Source of the DNA: Hydra vulgaris
Taxonomy: Eukaryota > Cnidaria > Hydrozoa > Anthoathecata > Hydridae
Direction: 5' to 3'
Length of the DNA: 64,000 nucleotides
Assembly: GCF_038396675.1 (NCBI RefSeq)
Contig: NC_088931.1
Span: forward strand, 57,409,001 to 57,473,000
A program made the position numbers and the translations under genes. The notes beneath the pieces were generated by a model. That model saw nothing but the letters and a program-made list of their open reading frames with translations. It did no database searches and had not been told where the DNA came from. Shown piece by piece: positions 47,948 through 59,520 of this stretch. Within the stretch, counting starts at the first letter, position 1. Each line of letters opens with the position of its first letter.

Positions 47948-48158
47948 AGAAGTTTCCAGAAGCATGCAGAAGCTTCCAGAAGTTTCCAGAAGAAGCATCC
48001 AGTAGCATCCAGAAATATCCAGAAACATTCAGAAGCATCCAGACGCATCCAGAAGCTTCCAGAAGCATCGAAAAGAAGCATCTAGAATCTTCCAGAACAG
48101 GTTCACACAGGTTCATTTTACTATATAAGAGACATGTAAATCGACATGTAATTCAGTC
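47948..48158 (+). promoter_or_regulatory. Heat-shock-type promoter of the Tc1 transposase (HSE array, TATA box, initiator)
   Basis: 47948-47992 consists of nine contiguous 5-bp units alternating nGAAn/nTTCn (AGAAG TTTCC AGAAG catgc AGAAG CTTCC AGAAG TTTCC AGAAG); only the fourth fails. Looser 10-bp repeats of the form ccagaagcat follow to 48075. A second perfect three-unit site, AGAAT CTTCC AGAAC, lies at 48084-48098. TATATAAG at 48122-48129 is followed by TCAGTC at 48153-48158, whose A (48155) lies 33 bp after the first T of the TATA box, as in TATA-plus-initiator promoters. HSF trimers bind three or more contiguous inverted nGAAn units. A leader of about 215 bases leads to the ATG at 48371. 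The HSF link is inference from sequence. Confidence 0.75.
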
Positions 48159-48370
48159 AGTATATGAAAGTCAATCCGTCAGTATTATCAAGAAAGTTTA
48201 TCGAAGTGAGTTTTAGCAAAGTGTTTTAAAATACAACAAGTGTTTCATTACATCAATACAGTCCACATCTAACCAAGACGTTGTGTTCCACAGAGCATTA
48301 TTGCATCATCACAAGGTAAATGTAACACGGTAAGCCTTGAGAAGCGTGATTATTTATTTTTATCATTTTT

Positions 48371-49396
48371 ATGACTTCAAGTGCAAAAATGGCTCCCGAC
48401 AGTCTTGGATTGGAACTAAGAAAGAAAATTATTGGCGATTACGTAAGTGGAATGTCACAAAAAAGTATTTGTGATAAATATCGCGTGAAAAAATGGACCG
48501 TATCAAGACTATGTTCCAAATATCGTTCTACGGGGAAGTTGGCAGCAGATAACAAAGGTGGAAGACCACGTTCCACCACTTCTAGAGAGGATTCTATGAT
48601 CGTCAGATCCGTCAAGAAGGATCCCTGGATATTATCAGTCGAGATACAAAAGCAATTAGAGCTGCCTGTATCGGACCGAACAATCAGACGACGTGCTGTT
48701 GAAGCCGGATTGTTTTCTCGACGCCCTGAAAAGAAACCGCTGATTCCACTAAAAAACCAGAAGAAAAGACTCCTGTTTGCTACATCACATATTGACTGGA
48801 ATGTGCAGAAATGGCGAACTGACCTGTTCAGTGATGAATCGAAGTTCAACATCATTGGGAGCGATGACATTTGCCGTGTACGTCGACCGGTCGGAAAACG
48901 CCTCGATTTACGTTACTGCCATAAGACTGTGAAGCATGGTGGAGGCAATGTAATAGTTTAGGGGTGTTTTTCTGCTAACGGTCTAGGTCCAATACATCGA
49001 AACGATGGAATAATGGACCGTTTCATGTATAAAAATATCCTGAAAGATGTTATGTTACCTCATGCTGAATAGAATATGCCAATAAAATGGGTTTTTCAGC
49101 AAGACAACGATCCGAAACACACTGCAAAAGTAGTCAAGCAGTGGTTTCGAGACAACCACCTATCGGTGATAGATTGGCCGCCTCAATCTCCGGATCTCAA
49201 CCCTATCGAGAACCTGTGGAAGATCGTCAACCGCAGAATTAATCGTGAAGGTGTTCGTAATAAGGATCAACTGTTTGAACAAATCCAAAAGGCCTGGGCA
49301 GCGATTCCACAAAGTTTCATTGATCACCTGATCGAATCTATGCCTCGAAGATGCAAGGTTGTGATCGACAACAAAGGATTCGCCACGAAATATTGA
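48371..49396 (+). pseudogene. Tc1-like transposase (DD34E), two nonsense codons
   Basis: Cut-and-paste transposase of the IS630-Tc1-mariner superfamily. N-terminal paired-type helix-turn-helix region (residues about 10-120): 'ISKK'-like 'KSICDKYRVKKWTVSRL', a GRPR AT-hook-like motif ('NKGGRPRSTTSREDS') and 'SDRTIRRRAVEAGLFSRRP'. Catalytic motifs: 'LFSDESKFN' (first Asp), 'VFQQDNDPKHTAKVV' (second Asp) and 'SPDLNPIENLW' (Glu), with 34 residues between the second Asp and the Glu. The single long frame is broken by TAG at 48958-48960 (after NVIV, where the family has Trp) and TAG at 49070-49072 (after HAE). No frameshift anywhere, and it ends with TGA after 'GFATKY'. ATG at 48371 chosen as first; 'MAPDSLGLELRKK' six codons later is an alternative start. 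Confidence 0.95.
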
Positions 49397-49587
49397 TAGC
49401 GAAATACAGCTTGGTCAACATTTTGTCGAGTTGCACTTGTTTTGTCCAGAAGGAAATCAACTTTTTGATACTTTTGATTAACTTATTATTTTTCGTGTAC
49501 AAATAATGAACTTTGTGATGAATAAAACTTGAAGAACTTTGTTTCTAAACAGTTACATAGTTATTTCTCTAAATTGAAAAAATGCAG

Positions 49588-50671
<1,084 letters not shown>

Positions 50672-51397
50672 TCAAAAAGATTTTAGTAAAACATACCTGG
50701 AACCCTCTCTCTTTTTCTTAACTTTAAGTATGGTTGGGTATTCGAGATACCGGCTTATTATTGACTTGATTTCTGTAAGGCGACGACGTTCTTTCATGGC
50801 CTCATTGCGGCGTTGAGTTAGTGATGGCGAATACATTTGTTCAACCCAACTATTGTTTTTGGACATAAAAAAGATATTTTTTGTGTGTTCAATATCAGCC
50901 CATTTATGAAATTTAACAAAAATGTGGCTTGACTTGGTGCTGTTTTCGTTAACTTTTCTTCGATGACAGCGTTTGATCATGTCATGAGCATTTTTCGGGT
51001 CTATGTTAGCCGCTTTTTCGATGGTATCTGCAATAATTAGTTTGGTATCAGACCAGGACTCCTTGGATTTGCTTGTGTCAACAGGAATATTTTTAAAAAT
51101 TTGTGTCTTCCTTAAATTTCTGTTTACTTGGTCATCTAATGCAGCACTTAGCTTAATAATGTCTTCCGAAAATGTTTTATTATCTGAGGTCAGATTGAGC
51201 AGTTGCTGTCGTATTTCATTAATATCATCAGTATTTTTTTGTACTGTAGATTTAATATTAGTAAATGCAATTTTTAGTTCAGCTATATCGCTAGTTATTT
51301 TAGAAAGACTTGTGTTAATTGCTTGTACGATTTCATTTTTTTGTGCATCTAATAGTGCTTTAATGTTTTTCATCGATATTTCTTGATTAATCGACAT
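50672..51397 (-). CDS. LINE ORF1 protein, 241 aa, intact but orphan
   Basis: Begins MSINQEISM and runs 241 codons without interruption. Residues about 5-100 form heptad-like Leu/Ile patterns with many Asn/Lys/Glu ('LSKITSDIAELKIAFTNIKS', 'DDINEIRQQLLNLTSDN'), a probable coiled coil for trimerisation. Residues about 105-190 ('QIFKNIPVDTSKSKESWSDT', 'MIKRCHRRKVNENSTKSSHI', 'VKFHKWADIEHTKNIFF') fit the RNA-recognition-motif region of LINE ORF1 proteins. A basic tail follows ('RRNEAMKERRRLTEIKSI'). ORF1p coats LINE RNA in the cytoplasm. No ORF2 follows on the minus strand before the TA array and the Tc1 element, so it is either a truncated element or a stand-alone derivative. Family assignment is by architecture only. 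Confidence 0.7.
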   Translation of the reverse strand: MSINQEISMKNIKALLDAQKNEIVQAINTSLSKITSDIAELKIAFTNIKSTVQKNTDDINEIRQQLLNLTSDNKTFSEDIIKLSAALDDQVNRNLRKTQIFKNIPVDTSKSKESWSDTKLIIADTIEKAANIDPKNAHDMIKRCHRRKVNENSTKSSHIFVKFHKWADIEHTKNIFFMSKNNSWVEQMYSPSLTQRRNEAMKERRRLTEIKSIISRYLEYPTILKVKKKREGSRYVLLKSF

Positions 51398-51513
51398 TGT
51401 GAATTTTAATTTTTATACAGATAGATTGATAAACTGACTTCGATTCACTTTTTTTTATTTTTATTTCATAGTGGTAATATTTTGGAAAGATTTATTTGAG
51501 TATTATTTGACAC

Positions 51514-52921
51514 GTGGCTTTAGTTGATCTTAAAAATTTACGCCATCTTTCTTCTACATTACAGGTACGCGAAAAAATATGTCGGCACGCGAAAAAAGGA
51601 GGTGGTGCTGGTATAAAACGAAGTGGTACTGGTATAAAATGCAATAAAGGTTTTCTGCTAAAGGTTTTGCTGACCCTAAATATGCAGAACTTATTGTTGA
51701 TGATGTATTCAATTTAAATATACAGAATTATGCTGTCCAAGGTAGTAAACCTAACCATTGTATAGTGCATATTCGTGGTAGAGTGCGAAATCGTGATAAT
51801 CGACGTAATAATAGTCAGAGTCTTCCTCTGTCAACTTGGGAAAAAGTTAATAAGGATGTTCCTGTTCATCTAATTGATTTCCCAGAACTTTTTCAAAAGG
51901 GGTTAAAATTTAGAATGGGGCAAAATCCAACTTGCCTCTTTTTTGTTGAACTTTATTTTCCACTTGAACTTGTGAGTTTGTTAGTTACAGAGACTAATAG
52001 GTATGGAGAGCAATTTTTTGCTGTCAAATCAGACAAATCTTCTAAATGGGAGAAAACTAGTGTTGTAGAAATTAAAACTTTTATTGCTAACATTTTTTAA
52101 TGGGAGTTATTTACAAACCCAAAATCACTACGTATTGGTCAAAGGATGCATTGATGTATTGGTACGTATTGGTATGTATTGGTATATTCTACGTATTGGT
52201 CAAAGGATGCATTAATACTCCAATATTTTCAGAGGTTATGAGTTGAAATTTTTTCATTTCAACAACAACAAAGATAAATATTATGATGCAACTGATAAAA
52301 ACAGAGATCGTCTTCACAAAGTACAACCAGTCATCAACATTCTACGTAAATGATTCAAAGCTGCACACAGACACTGTACACAGACAATTATTATACAACA
52401 CAACACTAGCAAAGTATTTTCTTGATAACTAGACACATCTATGTGGCACGATTAGTTCAAATCAATATAACTGTTCAAAAGAAATTCTTAATGAAGATTT
52501 AGAAAAAGGAGATGCAATTTTCTATAAAAATAATGATGTTAATAGTCAAATGCTGGCTTGTAAATTCCGTGCATCAAAAGATAAAGCTTCGGGTAAACAA
52601 AAAGTTGTCTACATGTTGACAACATGTCACCAACCATCCATGAGACTTATTGATAATACTCGAGGATTGAATATTCAAAAACCAATTAGTGTAAAAGAAT
52701 ACACTAGCCACATGGGTGGTGTTGATTGTGTTGACCAACAACTCCAAAGCGTGCAGCTGTTACAGAAAACTTTCAAGTGGTATCAAAAACTTGCATTAAG
52801 GCTTATTTCTCAAGGTATTTTAAACAACCATAAAGTTTTTGTCAAGTACAATCACCACAAAAATACCACTCTCTTAGATTTTATTTATGGTACAATTAAG
52901 TTGACGTTATTGTCTTTATAG
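51514..52921 (+). pseudogene. piggyBac-like transposase, N-terminal and catalytic parts, broken
   Basis: 51594-51650 has a Gly-rich basic patch ('KKGGGAGIKRSGTGIK'). 51810-52100 reads 'FFVELYFPLELVSLLVTETN', 'RYGEQFF' and 'VVEIKTFIANIF', the conserved start of the DDE_Tnp_1_7 domain. After a 70-bp local duplication (52120-52215), 'KFFHFNNNKDKYYDATDKNR' and 'RLHKVQPVINILRK' appear. Then 'DNYYTT' and 'THLCGTISSNQYN', and 52550-52880 'YMLTTCHQPSMRLI', 'VKEYTSHMGGVDCVDQQLQS' (third catalytic Asp) and 'FKWYQKLALRLI'. Stops and frameshifts (52098, 52350, 52430) inactivate it. The probable C-terminus and right end lie at 56833-57109. Confidence 0.85.
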
Positions 52922-52984
52922 CTGGTGTATAGTATCATTAAGAACAAGTATTGTGTTCACCAAAGCTGAACATAATACTTTTAT

Positions 52985-53010
52985 ATGACGAATATATATA
53001 TATTCGTCAT
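52985..53010. repeat. Perfect 26-bp palindrome
   Basis: ATGACGAATATA followed directly by its inverse (…TATTCGTCAT), between the piggyBac catalytic part and the LINE B 3' end. Confidence 0.85.
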
Positions 53011-53170
53011 TATTAATATAAGTTTGTACAACATTTTACTGTGAAATATATGCCTAGAGCAAGTAGAAGACAATAGTCTCATCATCTTGCCCCATTTTTG
53101 TCGTTGACAAAATATAACAAAATATAAACCAAACGCAAATATAATAAAATATTTATAATACATATAATTT

Positions 53171-56100
53171 CTTTTTTTTTTTTTTTTTTTACTTCTTTTA
53201 CAATGAACATCATTAAATAACCAAGCAAGTAATATAATAGAATTTCAAGAAAAAGTGAAGATTTAAATTGAAAAAGGAAAAATTTTAAAAATAAAAAAAA
53301 ATTTTGAAAATAAGATATTGTTTCATTAATGTTGAGGTCTAGTAGCTGTTGCTTTACAACGCATTTAAAATGTTGGAATGAGTTTATCGTTTTTATTTTG
53401 TTTGTTAGAAATGAGTTCCACAAATGGGGTCCTCTGCTGGATATTGAGAATTTAGATTGTCTTAAAGAGGTGTTTGGAATATAGTAGTTCTTAATAGAGT
53501 ATTTTGTTTGATATTTGTGATTAATAAGGCGAAAAAAGTTATGGAAGACTTCAGGGACCAGATCATTTTTGAGTTTAAACATGAACTGAAGAATGCAAAA
53601 GATATTTTGTTCGTAAATATTAAGAACTCTCAGTTCCTTCATTAAATGTTTAGATTTGGCATTTCTATTTGCATTTGTTAATATACGGCATGCTTGTTTC
53701 TGTTTTTTATATATTAAATCTAGTTTTGATTGGTAGGTACTGGCCCAGGCAATATTGCAGTAGTTAATATAGCTATGTATATATGCAAAATAAAAACTTT
53801 TAAGGCATGCATTATTTAAAATATATCTGGTTTTATGCATAATTCCAATGTTTTTAGATATTTTTTTTTTAATATATTGATGTGGTCTTTCCAGCTAATA
53901 TGTTCATCTAAGAGTACCCCGAGAAATTTAACTGAGAACGCTCGATTTAGTCTAACTTTGTCTAATAGAATATCTGGAAGTTTTAATGGTAGTTTGTCTG
54001 AATTGTATGGTTTTGTAAAAAAGATATAATTACTTTTCTCAATGTTGACAGAAAGTTTGTTTGCTTTAAACCAATCGCTCAACTCTTTAAGTTCCTGATT
54101 TACTGTATTAAAAAGTGTAGTAATATTAGAGTGGGTATAGAAAGCTTGAGTGTCATCTGCGAAAAGAATGAAGTTCAATATACTGGAAGATAAAAATATG
54201 TCATTTATTATAGATTAGGAAAAGCAAAGGTCCTAGAATAGACCCCTGGGGAACACCACATGTGACGATTTCAAGGGGAGTGTATGTTTTATTGTAAAAT
54301 AAGGCTTGTTTACGGTTTTTTAGATAGCAACTGAACCATTTTAAATTTTTATTTTTTATACCATAATTATAAAGTTTGTATAGAAGAATCTCGTGGTCCA
54401 CTGTAGCGAAAGTCTTTGAAAGGTTGATAAATACTCCAAGGGTGTGTTTGTTTTTGTCAAAGCTACTTAAAATTTCGTTAACTAATTTTATTACAGTATG
54501 TTCAGTTGAGTGGCCTTTTTTAAATCCGTATTGGTTATTGTAGAGGATGTTATGATTTTGAAGGTATGTAAAGAGTCTATTATACATTATGCGCTCCAAT
54601 ATTTTTGAGAAGCATGGGAGTATGGAGATGGGTCTGTAGTTAGATAAAGTCGAGTCATCTCCGCTTTTAAATACTGAAACTACGCGTGCTAATTTTAGGC
54701 GGTCAGGAAAAACTCCATTTTTTAATGAGAGATTAAAGATATACATTAGGGGATACCCAATAACGTCATAAACGTTTTTAACAACTTTAAAGTCAATGTC
54801 ATCAAGACCAGAACTTTTTCTGGACTGTATGGTTTCAAAAGCATTCCAAAGCTCATCAGGAGATAAGTCATACTCATCGATTGTAAAGTCTACTTTTTTT
54901 AAGTGTGATTTAAATAGTTTTTTACTTTGAGTTATTTTATTTGCTAACGTCTTTCCAATGTTTATAAAATAATTGTTAAAGCTTTCAGCAATTTCTTTTT
55001 TATCACTGATAACTATGTTTTTATCATTAGTATTTAAACGTTTAGGCAGTGTATTACCAGAGTCAATCTTTTTTTTTTCCTATTTTGTAAAAAGGCGCCT
55101 ATGATGGCATAGCGCCTATGATGGCATACCGGTCGTACTTTTATAAATATTGGTTATTGCAAAAAAGAGATTAGACCAAAGTGTCTACATTAACTTTGAA
55201 TTAGTTTTAGTAAAAATACGTCCCTTATGCACAAATATTGCTCTTATAATCAACAAAAATTCGATTTTGGGATGTGCTGTTGTATTTTTAATCCCTTTAA
55301 ATATTTAAGATTGCGAATTTATTATTAACTGTGCAGAAATGAATTTTTCATGCATTTTATTTCCAAGTTTTGTGCATTTAGTGGAATACTTATTTTAATT
55401 TTATCTTTTGAACAAGGCAGACACAGCTTGTTTAAATGAAAATGATGACTTCTTCCTATGATGGCATACTGATAAGTTAGGTGTGTTGCAATATTGACGA
55501 GTGGAGAAAACCTTTTTTTTTCATAAAAGCAACATATTTGTTAGTGAAGTAAAAAGGAATTTTTACTTCAGTAAAAAATTTTTGGTTCAAAAAACACATA
55601 AAACGCAGTATCTCTTATGCGCATGCGCGAAATTCTACACTGCTGCTGTGCAACACAAAAGGGTTATTAAGGATGATTACGTGTAATTTCTGCCATTTCT
55701 GACGGAAGACTCTAAGGTCAAGTGAAATCATCAAGTTACCCTTGATGCTAACCAGCCCCATCCTCCCCTATGCCATCATAGGAGCAGTAGTTGCCTATGA
55801 TGGCATACTTGTGCTTTTTTTTTAAAATAAAAATAACTAATAAAAAAATAAAACTGATGAAAACTCCTAGGGTCATTATTGTTCTACATGTAACAAAGAT
55901 TGCATGCATATCAAAACTTTTGTTCTTGGTCTTCAGGATACTGAATAATGAAGCTTCAAAGTTAAGTATGCCATCATAGGCGCCTTTCCCCTATTTCTTT
56001 TCTAACATCCCATGCTTTTTTGTTATTTCCGATATTTTTTTGCAATAAATTAGAATAATAACCTTTTTTTTGCTTGTTTTTTTATTTTTTCAAAGAGGTT

Positions 56101-56695
56101 TCTATAATTTTTGTATTTGTTTTCATTTTTTTAAGCTGTTTTTTTTAAGTATTTTTCATAGAGTCTTTGTTTTTTTTTGGAAGATTTAATAAGACCTTTG
56201 GAAATCCATGGACTTTGTAAGCTTTTAAGTTTAAATATTTTTTCTTGCTTTGGAAACGCTTTTTCATACGCATCACTGAACTCTAAGTTAAAATAAGCGT
56301 TATTTGCGTCTTTGCAGTTGATGAGTTGATCCCAATCTACCAGTGATAGATAGTTACGAAAGGTTTCGATAGTATTTTTATCTATCTTTCTTTTTGTAAC
56401 GCTTATTAATTTGTTTGATTCCTTGATTGATTTTTCTTTGTATATTGAATTTGATGTGAAAAATATTGTGAAATGATCACTTGTATCAGTTCTTATGATT
56501 CCGCTTTGAGTGTGATATTTCGAGAAGTTATTAGTAAAAATATTGTCAATGAGAGTTTCAGTCTTACGAGTTATGCGAGTTGGTTTATTAATTAATGGTA
56601 AAATATTGTGCTGATAGAGGAGATTTAAAAAGCGTTCGACTTTATTATCATTTGTTAGGTTTAAATGGTTTATATTAAAATCCCCCATTAAGTAT
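53171..56695 (-). pseudogene. CR1-like LINE B, 5'-truncated
   Basis: Minus strand, 5' to 3'. The endonuclease C-terminal half is at 56688-56131 ('MGDFNINHLNLTNDN', 'ILPLINKPTRITRKTETLID', 'TDTSDHFTIFF', then 'LQSPWISKGLIKSSKKKQRL'). An inserted TIR element occupies 55091-55987. RT follows at 55080-53816 ('LSNYRPISILPCFSKILERI', 'QYGFKKGHSTEHT', 'VFINLSKTFATVDHEILLYK', 'CGVPQGSILGPLLFLI', 'LFADDTQAFY', 'KFLGVLLDEHISWKDHI'). The C-terminal region is 53840-53340 ('FAYIHSYINYCNIAWAS', 'QKQACRILTNANRN'). A T-run at 53171-53190 is the poly(A) tail seen from the + strand. FADD is intact, but the first RT Asp motif (normally DLSKAFDTVDH) is NLSKTFATVDH, and a frameshift separates the RT pieces. Confidence 0.85.
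55091..55987. mobile_element. 897-bp TIR element with internal copies of its terminal motif
   Basis: Perfect 21-bp terminal repeats (AAAGGCGCCTATGATGGCAT + A, and inverse at 55967-55987). CCTATGATGGCATA recurs inside at 55115, 55455 and 55794 (direct) and 55769 (inverted). It separates the LINE B endonuclease from its RT. No transposase is present; the 61-62-codon frames inside have no motif. No certain target duplication ('cctatttt' left, 'cctatttc' right). Confidence 0.85.
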
Positions 56696-56832
56696 ATTTG
56701 TTAATTTCTAACGCTTACTAAAAACTGTTCTAAATAGTTTTCAAACGTTGTTAATTTTTCAAACGTTCTAAATTTTTTTCAAAAGTTGTTAAGATTAAAG
56801 TCCTTCTAAATTATGCAGAGTTTGCTATGCAC

Positions 56833-57109
56833 AAGGAATTCTTAACAACAATGGGAAGCCACTAAAAACTGTGCATATATGCAAAACTTGCCCATCCGAT
56901 CCGGGGCTTCATATTGACAAGATTTTGTGTAACAATTAGTTTATATACATTGTGTTTTTTTTTTATATCTTGTCTTACTGTTCTTTACTTTTTAAATTTT
57001 CAAAGAAATTGAACAACTTTTAAACTCAAATTTTAAAGGTAGTTGGGTTAAGGTATAACATTTTGACACGATAATATAAGGTTGCCGAGCCCGGTAACGA
57101 AAGAGTTAA
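56833..57109 (+). pseudogene. piggyBac-like C-terminal Cys domain and right terminal repeat
   Basis: The frame 'GILNNNGKPLKTVHICKTCP' continues 'SDPGLHIDKILCNN' and a stop, a Cys/His cross-brace type C-terminus as found on piggyBac transposases. Downstream, 57079-57109 reads as the inverse of TTAACTCTTTCGTTACCGGG, ending in TTAA (57106-57109). It resembles the left end at 31001. Most simply, it is the 3' end of the piggyBac element whose body is at 51514-52921, separated by LINE B. Confidence 0.6.
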
Positions 57110-57429
57110 TGAGTATTATAAATCAGTATCTTTTGAACTATTTGTATGTCTTAGTTTTGGCTCAACTCCTGCATGTTATGTTATGAAAACTGTGCAAAGT
57201 TTCAAGTTTTAACTTAATTTAGTTTTTTAGATATTTTGTTTACAAAATGCCATCAAGATACTAGCTAATACTTTTTAAAATAATTTTTGTCAAAATATTT
57301 TATTTTGAATAAAAGTAAATTAGAAAAATGTTGTATGTTGTCTTATTCTGATTTCTTTTTTTTATGGCTATTTAGTACATAAAATATAATATACAATAAA
57401 ACTATAAAATAAAATATAAAATACAATAA

Positions 57430-57900
57430 AAAATTAGTTTTTCCTATTTATTTATTTAGAATTTAATAAAAACGTTCGTTTTATCGTCTTTATCTTAATT
57501 ATTTAATTTATAATTTAATTAAATTTTATTTCAGTTATTTTATTTATAACTTTTTAAAATTGTAAATAAAATAATTGAAATAAAAACAAATTGATTTAAA
57601 AAACACATTAAGTCGACCGCTTTATTTAGTTAATTAAAACGTTCGTTTTAATTTTGTGTTTTTAAAATTAATTTGTTTAGATTTTAAAAAAAATTTGTTT
57701 TGCTTTTTTCATTTGAATTATTTTACTTAGAATTTAAATAAAACGTTATTTTTTCCGTTACAATTATAATTATAATTATAATTATAATAAGAAGTAAAAC
57801 TTTTGTTTTGCCGTTGCTATTTTAATTATCCAAAATTTAAATAACATGTTAGTTTTCATCGTTTTTATTTCAACAACTTCATTTAGCATATAATTTTTTT
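57430..57900. repeat. Degenerate tandem repeat, roughly 100-bp unit
   Basis: 'ttatttagaatttaa.taaaacgtt.gtttt..cgtt' recurs near 57455, 57625, 57730 and 57825, and again at 59530-59580 on the other side of LINE C. It also contains (AATTAT)n at 57763-57788. Confidence 0.55.
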
Positions 57901-58039
57901 TTCTCATTCAGTGATCAAAAAAACCAAAACAAATACAATAAATCTAATTATAGTTTGATGAAGAGGTTCTGCACCAGGCCCTCTATGCTGACAAAAATAA
58001 AAACACAAAAGCAATAAACAAAGCAGCATTTGTGTCTCT

Positions 58040-59520
58040 AAAAGTTACTTTATTATGCTATCTTCTAATCTTTGATTGATGGAGCGTTCACTGCTGCTTG
58101 AGAAAGCGCATTCCATGGGACAACAACTTTATTTGAAAAAAAGTCGTCGTTCTTCATAATTTTATGAAAACTGGCGTTCTAGTTTTTGGTAATGCCTTCT
58201 CAAAATATACTTGGTTTTACTGTTTACAATTTTTTGCGGGACGAAAAAAACTGACAAGTTTGAGTTGACGCGTGATTTTAAATTCCTCGATAAGGTTCTG
58301 TTCTTTTACAGCGTTTTTCAAGTGTTGTTAAACCGAACTGTTGAAGTCAAATTTCATACGAAAGGTGCTTAATAGATGACCCTTTTTTTTTTTTTGTTGC
58401 TCGATGTTGGACTTGCTCGAGGATAGCAATGTCGGACTTTAAATGCGGCGACTAGGCTTGCATAGCAAACTCGAGGTGGGGGCGAATGTAAATAAAATAC
58501 AATGTGCGCCATAAATAAAAACTGCGAAACGTTTTTTTGAATCACCCTAGCATTCTAATCACTATTGATGCGGCTGACTCTATTTGTGGTTACTCTAACT
58601 CTACGTTCGACAACAGTCTTTTTGTTTAGCATTGTGGTATCTCATTGGTTCATCTTCCATGGTGATCCCGGAACGAGTCCTTTTTTTTATGGTCACTCAC
58701 CTCGATTTAGCCTAGCTACATGAGAGTGAACCATCCAGAATGTAGACTGTACATATATTTTTTATAACTTATAATATCTTATGTAAAGCATCTATATTTC
58801 TGGTAAATATATTGCTTTTTGTTGTTGTTGTTGTTGTTGTTGTTGTTTCGAGTGGATAACGCGTGGCGTCAACGTTAGCAATTAAGTATTCGCGTGTCGA
58901 CTTGTTAGATACACGACTAATATGCATTACTTTGCATTTCTGAATGTTGAAATGCATGAGCCAAATATGTGACTTTTCCACTGCTCTGTCAATATCAGCT
59001 TGAAGAGTGATGCTATCCGACACGTTTTTAATTATGCTAATAATTTTACTATTGTCAGCATATAGTTTTATATGATGAGTGATGCTGTCCAGCAGGCCAT
59101 TAATGAAGATTACAAAGAGCAATGGGCCCAAAACCGAACCTTGAGGCACGCCACTAGTGACCGCTTGCCATTTAGATATGATGCCGTTTAAATATAATGC
59201 CATTTAGATATGATGGCCACTCGCTGACTTTGGTCACATAACTAAGCTGGGATTCAGTCTAAGTGTGCGCTTTTAATACCTAGGCTTTTAATACCTTAGG
59301 CTCTTAATTTACGAAGAAGGCGCTTATGCGGCACTTTATCAAACGCCTTCGCAAAGTCTGTGTATATGACATATACTGCGTGGCTGAAATTAATTGCTTC
59401 CGTCATGATGTCCCGAGAAGAAAAGCCATGCTGATTTGGAGAAAATATGCCATTAGCAACACAGTCATTAACAACACCATTATTACACTTGTTTGAAAAA
59501 AACAATGTTCGTTTTGCCAA
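58040..59520 (-). pseudogene. LINE C reverse transcriptase, decayed
   Basis: Minus strand in order: 59520-59296 ('SPNQHGFSSRDIM', 'VIYTDFAKAFDKVPHKRLLR'), 59203-58860 ('WQAVTSGVPQGSVLGPLLFV', 'HIKLYADNSKIISI', 'VEKSHIWLMHFNIQKCKVMH'), an interspersed repeat at 58690-58850, then 58500-58380 ('RPHLEFAMQA', 'LKSDIAILEQVQHRAT') and 58180-58060 ('FFSNKVVVPWNALSQAAVNA'). This is the jockey/CR1-type RT commonly seen in animals. The catalytic YADD is mutated to YADN, there is a deletion between the AFD and GVPQG motifs, and a repeat is inserted. Confidence 0.85.
58690..58850. repeat. Interspersed (TTG)n-ended repeat inserted in LINE C
   Basis: Uninterrupted relative of the repeat split around 32802/40239. 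It breaks the LINE C RT frame, and so serves as the empty-site reference for the 7.4-kb insertion. Confidence 0.7.

Noticed and set aside
47950-48100. GAA/TTC array as a simple microsatellite only
   Set aside because: The alternation keeps strict 5-bp phasing over nine units and sits just upstream of a TATA box and initiator; chance low-complexity sequence explains this less well.
47836-48216. 126-aa open frame with repeated 'FPE'/'HPEA' words
   Set aside because: The repeat is the HSE-like 10-bp array and lies upstream of the transposase; the promoter reading explains it better than a protein.
48439-48870. 143-aa ORF on the minus strand
   Set aside because: Antisense shadow of the Tc1 transposase.
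51003-51386. 127-aa ORF on the + strand
   Set aside because: Antisense shadow of the LINE ORF1 protein.
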